Shown here: positions 1-5,428 of the stretch, piece after piece
Position numbering within the stretch: the first letter of the stretch is position 1
How the letters are laid out: each line of letters begins with the position of its first letter
Source: Brotonthovivens sp045629925
Lineage (GTDB): Bacteria > Bacillota > Clostridia > Lachnospirales > Lachnospiraceae
NCBI GenBank assembly: GCA_045629925.1
Contig: JAZQSD010000130.1
Location: forward strand, 1-10,003
DNA length: 10,003 nucleotides
Reading direction: 5' to 3'
Made by a program: the position numbers and the translations under genes
The notes under the pieces: generated by a model
Databases searched by the model: none
What the model saw: the letters and a program-made list of their open reading frames with translations, nothing else
Told to the model about the DNA's origin: nothing

Positions 1-1
1 C

Positions 2-853
2 CCTGACAAGAATGTTCTGCTTCACGCATTTAGTTATTCGGATGAAAACGACAATTTGGTCATCGCCAATGTTGTTGCAGACAAGCAGTTGCACACGCAC
101 AGATTCCATGACACAGAATACAGTTTCTTCCAATGCCGGCTTTTACAGATGAAAGAAACAGAAAAGAAATCTGAATTCAAGTGGCATGAGACAAATCTGT
201 ATATTGAGGTAATGGGCAACGCGCCTTATGATGCAGGCGTCAAATCAATCACCTACAATAATAAGCCATATATCGTATTTTCCAACGTCTATCTCAACAA
301 TGACAAACTGGGATTTTGTGTCTACGATGTTATTGATGAAAGCATTCTCTATTCTATCGAAAACGAAAGTATAACCGGCCCATTGTATAAGAGCCACCTG
401 AACTTCTATGATCATGGACTTGCCATGAATTACATGGAAAATGGAAACAGTATATTCGAACTTTTCGATACAAAAGAAAACAGGCGTTTGCGAGACAGCA
501 AAAACATTTATCTTTTTGATCAGCCTATACGGGATGGATATGTGTATCTTCACAATCCAAAGGAATCAAAGATCATTGTCTTCTCCTTAAGCAAACTCCA
601 ATCCGCAACATCTTTCGCGTATACAGAAAAGAATCTGTTTAAAACACAGCAGATGCTCACCGTTGAAAACATGATTGTAATACGATCACTAATGTCAGAT
701 ATCTTAGATGTGTATGATTTTGACAGTGGCAAAAAGTTGTTTAGCCAGCGTATGGAACAGCCGATTGAAGATTTGTATTACGATTCAAATACCAAACGGC
801 TTATCGCTCTTGATACTGATTGCAATGTAAGTATCTGGGAAATTCAAAAATAA
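2..853 (+). CDS. Hypothetical protein, C-terminal part, possibly beta-propeller-like
   Basis: The reading frame is open from base 2, so the gene starts outside the window and only the last 283 codons are seen. A TTG at 56 could be taken for a start but has no ribosome binding site and the frame continues upstream. I do not recognise the protein. It is soluble-looking, with no membrane segment or signal peptide in the visible part. Short strand-turn-strand units recur, such as KPYIVFSNVYL, GFCVYDVIDE, VYDFDSGKKLF and a last unit RLIALDTDCNVSIWEIQK, whose S-I-W-E ending resembles the closing strand of a WD40 or YVTN-type blade. A beta-propeller C-terminus is therefore an inference, not a family match. 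It is the only plus-strand gene here and faces the purine genes across a shared terminator. Its codon choice looks less biased than that of its neighbours. The N-terminal domain, which would reveal its role, is missing. Confidence 0.75.
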   Translation, partial: PDKNVLLHAFSYSDENDNLVIANVVADKQLHTHRFHDTEYSFFQCRLLQMKETEKKSEFKWHETNLYIEVMGNAPYDAGVKSITYNNKPYIVFSNVYLNNDKLGFCVYDVIDESILYSIENESITGPLYKSHLNFYDHGLAMNYMENGNSIFELFDTKENRRLRDSKNIYLFDQPIRDGYVYLHNPKESKIIVFSLSKLQSATSFAYTEKNLFKTQQMLTVENMIVIRSLMSDILDVYDFDSGKKLFSQRMEQPIEDLYYDSNTKRLIALDTDCNVSIWEIQK

Positions 854-867
854 TTATTGTAAGCACT

Positions 868-899
868 AAAAAAGGCTCTGGTAATCCAGAGCCTTTCTA
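868..899. terminator. Bidirectional intrinsic terminator between convergent genes
   Basis: A perfect inverted repeat has arms at 871-881 and 886-896 (AAAGGCTCTGG / CCAGAGCCTTT) around a TAAT loop. Read on the minus strand, the GC-rich stem is followed by six T residues (873-868), a strong intrinsic terminator 15 bases after the AICAR transformylase stop. Read on the plus strand it ends in TTTCTAA, a weaker terminator 17 bases after the stop of the left-edge gene. It probably serves both convergent transcripts. Confidence 0.9.
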
Positions 900-911
900 A
901 CGTATTAAATC

Positions 912-2087
912 TTAGTGGTGGAACAGACGAATGCCTGTAAAGCACATTGCCATACCGTATTTGTTTGCTGTTGCGATAACATGATCATCACGAACAGATC
1001 CGCCTGGCTGTGCAACATATTTAACACCGCTCTTGTAAGCGCGTTCGATGTTGTCACCAAATGGGAAGAATGCATCAGAACCAAGTGCTACGTCAGTGTT
1101 TTTATCTAACCATGCACGTTTTTCTTCTGCTGTAAATACAGGTGGTTTTTCTTTGAAAATATTTTCCCATGTACCATCTGCAAGAACGTCCATATATTCT
1201 TCACCAATGTAAAGGTCGATTGCATTGTCACGGTCTGCACGTTTGATACCATCTACGAATGGAAGGTTCAGAACCTGTGGAGCCTGACGAAGGAACCAGT
1301 TGTCTGCTTTCTGACCAGCTAAACGTGTACAGTGAATACGGGACTGCTGACCAGCACCGATACCGATAGCCTGTCCGCCTTTAGCATAGCAAACAGAGTT
1401 AGACTGTGTGTATTTTAATGTAATCAGAGCGATCATAAGGTCAATCTTTGCAGATTCTGGCAATTCTGTATTTTCTGTAGCAAAGTTTGTGAGCATGTCT
1501 TTATCAATCTTTAATTCATTTCTGCCCTGCTCAAACACGATACCAAATACTTCTTTGTGTTCAATTGGATCTGGAACGTATTCTGGATCAATTTCGATCA
1601 CATTGTATTTGCCGTTCTTTTTCTCTTTTAAGATAGCTAATGCTTCTTCTGTGTAACCAGGAGCAATTACGCCGTCAGAAACTTCACGTTTGATTAATTT
1701 TGCTGTGTCAGCATCACATACATCAGATAAAGAGATAAAATCGCCGAAAGAAGACATACGGTCAGCACCTCTTGCTCTTGCATAAGCACATGCAAGTGGA
1801 GATAATTCGCCAAGGTCATCTACCCAGTAAATCTTAGCCTCTACTTCTGTTAATGGAAGACCTACTGCTGCACCTGCTGGAGATACATGTTTGAAAGATG
1901 TTGCTGCAGGAAGACCTGTTGCCTGTTTTAATTCTTTTACTAACTGCCAGCCATTGAAAGCGTCCAGTAAGTTGATGTATCCTGGGTTGCCACATAAAAT
2001 CTTGATAGGCAGTTCGCCTTCATTCATGTACACTCTGGATGGTTTCTGGTTTGGGTTACATCCGTACTTTAATGCTAATTCTTTCAT
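912..2087 (-). CDS. purH: Phosphoribosylaminoimidazolecarboxamide (AICAR) formyltransferase, stand-alone
   Basis: This cytosolic enzyme transfers a formyl group from 10-formyltetrahydrofolate to AICAR, giving FAICAR, the penultimate step of IMP synthesis. Its 391 residues cover only the transformylase part of PurH. Typical motifs are KYGCNPNQ at residues 7-14, SFKHVSPAGAA at 64-74 with the catalytic Lys66-His67 pair, RIHCTRLAGQKADNWF near the middle, and a C-terminal YVAQPGGSVRDD segment. The roughly 200-residue MGS-like IMP cyclohydrolase domain that precedes this in bifunctional PurH (about 510 residues) is absent, and the start is well supported by TAGGAG 7 bases upstream of the ATG. Such single-domain forms have also been called PurV. 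The missing activity is supplied by the gene directly upstream, which ends 10 bp before this one, its TAG stop overlapping this ribosome binding site. Translational coupling is likely. Confidence 0.93.
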   Translation of the reverse strand: MKELALKYGCNPNQKPSRVYMNEGELPIKILCGNPGYINLLDAFNGWQLVKELKQATGLPAATSFKHVSPAGAAVGLPLTEVEAKIYWVDDLGELSPLACAYARARGADRMSSFGDFISLSDVCDADTAKLIKREVSDGVIAPGYTEEALAILKEKKNGKYNVIEIDPEYVPDPIEHKEVFGIVFEQGRNELKIDKDMLTNFATENTELPESAKIDLMIALITLKYTQSNSVCYAKGGQAIGIGAGQQSRIHCTRLAGQKADNWFLRQAPQVLNLPFVDGIKRADRDNAIDLYIGEEYMDVLADGTWENIFKEKPPVFTAEEKRAWLDKNTDVALGSDAFFPFGDNIERAYKSGVKYVAQPGGSVRDDHVIATANKYGMAMCFTGIRLFHH

Positions 2088-2097
2088 GCTTTTTCTC

Positions 2098-2811
2098 CTA
2101 TTTGTTTTTATTTACAATTCTTGTTTCGTATTCGCCTGTTGCAATATCAATGTAACGAACGAATAAAGATACTTTGTTTTCTTCGTTTAAGCTGTTCCAC
2201 AGTAATTCTGTGTATGTATCAATATCATCAGCTACATCTACTAATTCTGGTTCCCCTTCAAAACTTGGAAGTGGATTGCCATCGTTCATATATGTGTGAA
2301 TGAAACGTGCTTCTCCGGCAACTGGTTTCTCGTATGCAAATGTGTAACGGTTACAGCATTCTGGATTGCCGTTGTTGCTCTTTAAGATAGACATTGCAAA
2401 GCTGAAAGCGCCATTTTCGATATGCATGATACCAGAAATTCTAGGTGTGTAGTTTGGACCGTCTGGTTCAAATTCTCTGCATCTTAAGGACTGTTCAAAT
2501 GTCATCTGCTTATCCATGTTGTCATAGATTGTGTCTGTCTGGTCACCGTTTGTCACAATTGTCTTGTTGCCAAGAACACGAACTGGTGCATAAATGATAA
2601 GGCTAGGATCTTCTAATTTAGATGGATCAAATGCCTGTGTGCGGATACCTTCACCATCTTCAACAAACACACGGTTACGGCTGTTGGAGCTTCTGCCCAT
2701 GATAAAGTAAGCTGTAACAGCTTTCGCTCCGTCTGCAGTTCTACCGATGATAATACCACGGCCTGGGTATGCATTTTCTTTTAAAACGGTTTCAATTGAC
2801 ATCATTTTCAT
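2098..2811 (-). CDS. purO: IMP cyclohydrolase, archaeal PurO-like
   Basis: It is predicted to close the ring of FAICAR to give IMP, the final step of de novo purine synthesis. The N-terminus YPGRGIIIGRTADGAKAV followed by AYFIMGRSSNSRNRVF (about residues 15-48) matches the start of the archaeal PurO family (PF07826). So do VLGNKTIVTNGDQTDTIYD in the middle and the YTPRISGIM segment. At 237 residues it is a little longer than archaeal PurO (about 200) and shows no similarity to the MGS-like cyclohydrolase domain of bacterial PurH. The start at 2811 is chosen because a perfect AGGAGG (2821-2826) lies 9 bases upstream. ATG codons 3 and 4 would put it too far away. It heads a two-gene unit with the AICAR transformylase, which makes the assignment firmer. 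I see no purine riboswitch in its leader. Confidence 0.88.
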   Translation of the reverse strand: MKMMSIETVLKENAYPGRGIIIGRTADGAKAVTAYFIMGRSSNSRNRVFVEDGEGIRTQAFDPSKLEDPSLIIYAPVRVLGNKTIVTNGDQTDTIYDNMDKQMTFEQSLRCREFEPDGPNYTPRISGIMHIENGAFSFAMSILKSNNGNPECCNRYTFAYEKPVAGEARFIHTYMNDGNPLPSFEGEPELVDVADDIDTYTELLWNSLNEENKVSLFVRYIDIATGEYETRIVNKNK

Positions 2812-2881
2812 TTAGAATATCCTCCTGTTATAAGTTCACCAAAAAATTTCATTCCTAATTGAATGTTAATATTTTTCATTA

Positions 2882-2913
2882 AAATAAGGTGGAGAAAATT
2901 GCTCTCCACCTTA
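2882..2913 (-). terminator. Intrinsic terminator of the riboswitch operon
   Basis: Arms at 2903-2913 and 2885-2895 form an 11-bp stem (TAAGGTGGAGA / TCTCCACCTTA) with a 7-base loop. On the minus strand it runs into TTATTTTAATG, a moderately T-rich tail. It lies 120 bases beyond the stop of the 631-residue membrane protein and 74 bases before purO. An attenuator in the purO leader is a less likely reading, because the best promoter candidate starts inside the stem. Confidence 0.7.
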
Positions 2914-2914
2914 A

Positions 2915-2943
2915 AGTTTATCATGTGTTTTCCCTTTTTACAA
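2915..2943 (-). promoter_or_regulatory. Possible promoter of the purO-AICAR transformylase unit
   Basis: On the minus strand TTGTAA (2943-2938) lies 17 bases upstream of TAAACT (2920-2915). The latter is preceded by TGA, giving an extended -10 (TG-n). Transcription would begin near 2908, inside the hairpin that ends the upstream operon. The -10 has only four of six consensus bases, so this is a candidate only. No better promoter is visible between the hairpin and the start codon. Confidence 0.35.
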
Positions 2944-3032
2944 TGCAGCATTTTATTATCTACATTAAATTATCTACTTGCATTTATTAGCGCATCTAAT
3001 CTTTGTATTTTTATGCATACACTTATAAAAAT

Positions 3033-4928
3033 TTATTGTTCGTTCTGCACATTTCCCTCTGAAAACTCAGGCTGTTCCGGAATCACTTCAAAGGATACAA
3101 GTTCTTTTCCGCTATAGGATACGTTCAAATTGTCTCCTACCTGAAGGAACAGCAAAGCATCATTGACAGCCACTTTTTGGCGGAAGATCTGCTGATCTTC
3201 ATCGATCACATACACGTATGTGTTTCCATCGATATCAATATATTTAATATCTTTAACAAGAATTGTTTTGCTGTCTGTTGCAGTGATTAGTTCATCTGCA
3301 GGATCATCCCCACCGGACTGTTCTGGCTGGGTTCCCGTTTCATTCTCTAAAACACCTGTACCAATCAGCATACGGTACTTCTGGATACATTCTGCCTGAT
3401 TTGGAGCTGTTGTTACAAGGTTGTACTGTTCAACGTTAACCGCTGCGTACAATTTCACCAGACCGCTGGCATCCTTAAGAACCATAATGTAAGTTGGCTG
3501 GCCATCCACATTGATCAGAGATGGGAAACTTGCCTGGTATCCTTTTTCCTGCACCTCACCTTCTGCTGCTGCCATGGCTGATTTCTCATCAGCACCGGCT
3601 ACTGGATAGTAATGGGTCTCCCCTGTACGTTCATTTGCCAATAAAAATCCAATGTTAGAACTGTCACCATTTACAGATGTAACACCTGTGTAGATCCAAA
3701 CATCTCCTGATCGAACAATATATCCGTAGTCATTTAATGGCACTGCATCGTAAGCACTTGCCTGTTCTTCAGTTCCAAGATACTGTGTTACCTGCTTACA
3801 GCCTTTCTTACCAATCACGCTGTTGATAAACCCGCCAGAAAGTTTGCCGTACCAGTCATACTGTGTACAGAGAAGGTCACCTGGGAAGATTACATCTGCC
3901 CACTGTGGAATCTCTGCCACATCATAATATTCCATATCACCGTTTGTTGGATTCACAATAATAGCACCCTTTACAGTCTGGCCATTAAACAGTGCAATCG
4001 TCTTTTTGTAAACAGTTGCAATGTAGAAAGGATTACCTTCTTCATCCACTTCAAAATGAACATTTCCAAGAAGTGCTGTTGGATATCCAAAACGGATATG
4101 ACGATAAAGGTCCTGATTTAAATACGCAGATGGCACGTAGATCATACCTTCCGTGCTAGTCACATATTCCGCAGACATGTTGACAGGACTGACTGTAACA
4201 TAACCAGGAACACCTTCGGATCGATTGTTGATCCACTTAAAGAAACCTGCGTAATCCAATGCTGCCACCTTCAGAGGAGCACCATTCTTATCAATCTGTG
4301 TATACTGATCGGACACATCATACTGGCTTACTACATTAGAAAGAGAGCCAATCTCACGATCACCAAGCATCTGTGCTGAATAAGTATCCATAAGTGCAAT
4401 AGAATCAGTGCTGAGTGTTTCAGCCAATTCATCCTGAAATACACCATCTTCTACTGTCATAATGGACGCATATCTTCCCGCATTGAAAATAGAAGAACCT
4501 GCAATAGAGATGACGATGGCGACACCTATGATCACGAACGGAACAATAAATAATCTGCTATTTCTGTGGTTCTGATACTCTGACTCTGCTGCATCGATTC
4601 CTTTTGTCATGGAAAATCCCCAGTATGCCAATGTCTTAACACCAAAGAAAAGGAAACATCCCACAACGATGATCCCCCAAAATCCCTGGGACTGGAAATT
4701 GATTGCAAACAGACCAAAATAAAATGCTAACGCAAGAATAACAGCAGTCACTATTGCTGCAATCAAAATGGACTTTCCATTCCACCCACTGTTTCCAGTT
4801 GGTTTACTATATGTTTTCTTACTACTTGTTTTCTTTTCTTTTTTCTTCGTTGCATTCGCAAACTCTTCCGGATCCACCTCGCAATTGCGATATCTGTTGG
4901 AACCAGTTCCACCAAATCTAATAAACAT
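3033..4928 (-). CDS. Membrane-anchored protein of unknown function (631 aa), downstream of Mn2+ riboswitch
   Basis: I do not know a named function. Residues 1-51 are hydrophilic with a lysine-rich stretch (28-42), followed by three predicted membrane helices at about 53-76, 83-103 and 125-148. The lysine-rich tail and the K/R-containing loop 105-125 place the N-terminus inside and the long C-terminal part (about 150-631) outside the cell. The outer part contains strand-rich stretches around residues 298-340 (GNPFYIATVYKK, then GAIIVNPTNGDMEYYDV), 434-463 and 475-502. These recall PepSY-like units (a Y-x-V strand, then a T-G-x turn), but I cannot assign them to a family. A low-complexity linker (528-547) leads to a small beta-rich end domain (548-617), possibly OB-like. 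It is second in the operon behind the 55-residue protein, 88 bp away. No in-frame start exists upstream (TAG at codon -7), and the ATG has only AAGG two bases before it. The well-formed AAAGGAG lies about 35 bases further up. Confidence 0.85.
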   Translation of the reverse strand: MFIRFGGTGSNRYRNCEVDPEEFANATKKKEKKTSSKKTYSKPTGNSGWNGKSILIAAIVTAVILALAFYFGLFAINFQSQGFWGIIVVGCFLFFGVKTLAYWGFSMTKGIDAAESEYQNHRNSRLFIVPFVIIGVAIVISIAGSSIFNAGRYASIMTVEDGVFQDELAETLSTDSIALMDTYSAQMLGDREIGSLSNVVSQYDVSDQYTQIDKNGAPLKVAALDYAGFFKWINNRSEGVPGYVTVSPVNMSAEYVTSTEGMIYVPSAYLNQDLYRHIRFGYPTALLGNVHFEVDEEGNPFYIATVYKKTIALFNGQTVKGAIIVNPTNGDMEYYDVAEIPQWADVIFPGDLLCTQYDWYGKLSGGFINSVIGKKGCKQVTQYLGTEEQASAYDAVPLNDYGYIVRSGDVWIYTGVTSVNGDSSNIGFLLANERTGETHYYPVAGADEKSAMAAAEGEVQEKGYQASFPSLINVDGQPTYIMVLKDASGLVKLYAAVNVEQYNLVTTAPNQAECIQKYRMLIGTGVLENETGTQPEQSGGDDPADELITATDSKTILVKDIKYIDIDGNTYVYVIDEDQQIFRQKVAVNDALLFLQVGDNLNVSYSGKELVSFEVIPEQPEFSEGNVQNEQ

Positions 4929-4980
4929 AACCTTGTTTACACACTGCTATATGCGGCGTGCACTCCTTTCCTAAATTATT

Positions 4981-4986
4981 ATTATA
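4981..4986 (-). promoter_or_regulatory. Possible internal promoter -10 before the 631-aa gene
   Basis: A perfect TATAAT lies on the minus strand in the 88-bp gap between the small membrane protein and the 631-residue protein. No TTGACA-like -35 is found 16-18 bases upstream, so this may be chance in AT-rich DNA. If used, it would let the large gene be transcribed without passing the riboswitch. Confidence 0.25.
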
Positions 4987-5016
4987 CACGAAACACACAA
5001 AATATCCTCTGCCTTA

Positions 5017-5184
5017 TCACATCAGTGCAAGACTCATTGTAAAAATTGCAAATCCCATTAAAATTACTAATCCGCCAAAAAGGAACAAGAAAATAGTGAC
5101 AATCAGAGCCATATTGAAAAAGATTCTTCCAAACAAACCAATGCCAAAGAGAATCATTGCTAAAATAACAAAATCCCAAAACAT
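5017..5184 (-). CDS. Small hydrophobic membrane protein (55 aa) under Mn2+ riboswitch control
   Basis: The frame runs ATG (5184-5182) to TGA (5019-5017) and encodes 55 residues, beginning MFWDFVILAMILFGIGLFGR and ending GFAIFTMSLALM. It is almost wholly hydrophobic, with only Asp4 and Arg20 charged, and can form two membrane helices (about 3-19 and 24-50) around a short turn at Gly-Arg. The start is very well supported by AAGGAGG (5198-5192) with a 7-base spacer. It falls below common 60-codon cut-offs and a longer shadow frame (4982-5179) overlaps it, so it is easily missed. It is the first gene after a yybP-ykoY riboswitch, a class that usually turns on manganese export or homeostasis genes, with the 631-residue membrane protein next. 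A role in Mn2+ handling is an inference from context. I recognise no family, and it is not similar by eye to MntP (about 180 residues) or MntS. Confidence 0.82.
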   Translation of the reverse strand: MFWDFVILAMILFGIGLFGRIFFNMALIVTIFLFLFGGLVILMGFAIFTMSLALM

Positions 5185-5191
5185 CTTTTAA

Positions 5192-5198
5192 CCTCCTT
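5192..5198 (-). promoter_or_regulatory. Strong ribosome binding site of the 55-aa gene
   Basis: AAGGAGG sits 7 bases before the ATG at 5184. This is the best Shine-Dalgarno in the window and the main evidence that the short frame is translated. It lies well downstream of the riboswitch terminator, so control is transcriptional and not by hiding this site. Confidence 0.85.
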
Positions 5199-5248
5199 TT
5201 CTTTTACCTGCGACAAATAGTCATATTTAGCGGATTCTAAAGTCTGAT

Positions 5249-5291
5249 AAAAAAAGACTTTTGCCACACGCATATGTATGACAAAAGTCTT
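5249..5291 (-). terminator. Riboswitch expression platform: intrinsic terminator
   Basis: On the minus strand AAGACTTTTG (5291-5282) pairs perfectly with CAAAAGTCTT (5263-5254). The stem extends inward through CATAC / GTGTG and is followed by seven T residues (5255-5249). The upstream arm contains CTTTTGT (5287-5281), the 3' strand of the riboswitch P1 helix, so P1 and terminator cannot form together. Metal-stabilised P1 would block termination, which makes this an ON switch. It probably also stops transcripts arriving from the UPF0210 gene, which has no terminator of its own. Confidence 0.92.
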
Positions 5292-5371
5292 GCTGTTTCA
5301 TTCTAACCGGGTGCATACGCACCGTTCTGACGATTTCGAAACGTATTAAATACGCCGCTACTCCCTTTTGT
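5281..5371 (-). promoter_or_regulatory. yybP-ykoY manganese-sensing riboswitch aptamer
   Basis: Reading the minus strand, P1 pairs ACAAAAG (5371-5365) with CTTTTGT (5287-5281). The class-defining loop GGAGTAGC (5364-5357) follows at once. P2 is a small hairpin, CGTAT-TTA-ATACG (5354-5342). P3 pairs AATCG (5335-5331) with CGGTT (5309-5305), encloses the conserved TCGTCA-type strand, and is capped by the perfect hairpin GGTGC-GTAT-GCACC (5323-5310). The 3' side keeps CACCCGGTT and CAGCAAGAC before P1 closes. These elements appear in the same order as in the structurally solved Lactococcus lactis member of RF00080, as I remember it. The P4 arm is nearly absent, which this variable arm may allow. 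The family binds Mn2+ between the two docked loops and generally activates manganese exporters or related membrane proteins. Confidence 0.92.
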
Positions 5372-5374
5372 TAG

Positions 5375-5390
5375 AAGTATCATAATACTT
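5375..5390. promoter_or_regulatory. Palindrome over the -10 box, possible operator
   Basis: AAGTAT-TATG-ATACTT is a perfect 6-bp inverted repeat centred on the -10 element of the riboswitch promoter. A repressor bound here would block RNA polymerase, adding a second layer of control to the Mn2+ riboswitch. It could also be chance. I do not recognise it as a known MntR or Fur box. Confidence 0.3.
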
Positions 5391-5407
5391 TCGGAAAAAA
5401 TTGTCAA
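5379..5407 (-). promoter_or_regulatory. Near-consensus sigma-A promoter of the riboswitch operon
   Basis: A perfect -35 TTGACA (5407-5402) and a -10 TATGAT (5384-5379) are separated by 17 bases. Transcription would start around 5373-5371, exactly at the first base of the riboswitch P1 helix, which supports both calls. It begins 21 bases after the stop codon of the UPF0210 gene. Confidence 0.88.
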
Positions 5408-5428
5408 CATTTCCAAAAGTTATGTTCT

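Noticed and set aside
245..553. A 102-codon minus-strand frame inside the left-edge gene
   Set aside because: It is a shadow of the long plus-strand frame, without a ribosome binding site or family features.
2812..2884. Purine riboswitch in the purO leader
   Set aside because: The leader is short and AT-rich and lacks the three-helix junction sequences of that class.
4982..5179. A 65-codon minus-strand frame in the same place as the small membrane protein
   Set aside because: It has no ribosome binding site at its start and an incoherent composition. The frame starting at 5184 has the perfect AAGGAGG.
4958..5191. A 77-codon lysine-rich plus-strand frame
   Set aside because: It is antisense to the small hydrophobic gene, and its lysine-isoleucine bias is what the complement of a hydrophobic AT-rich gene gives. 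No ribosome binding site.
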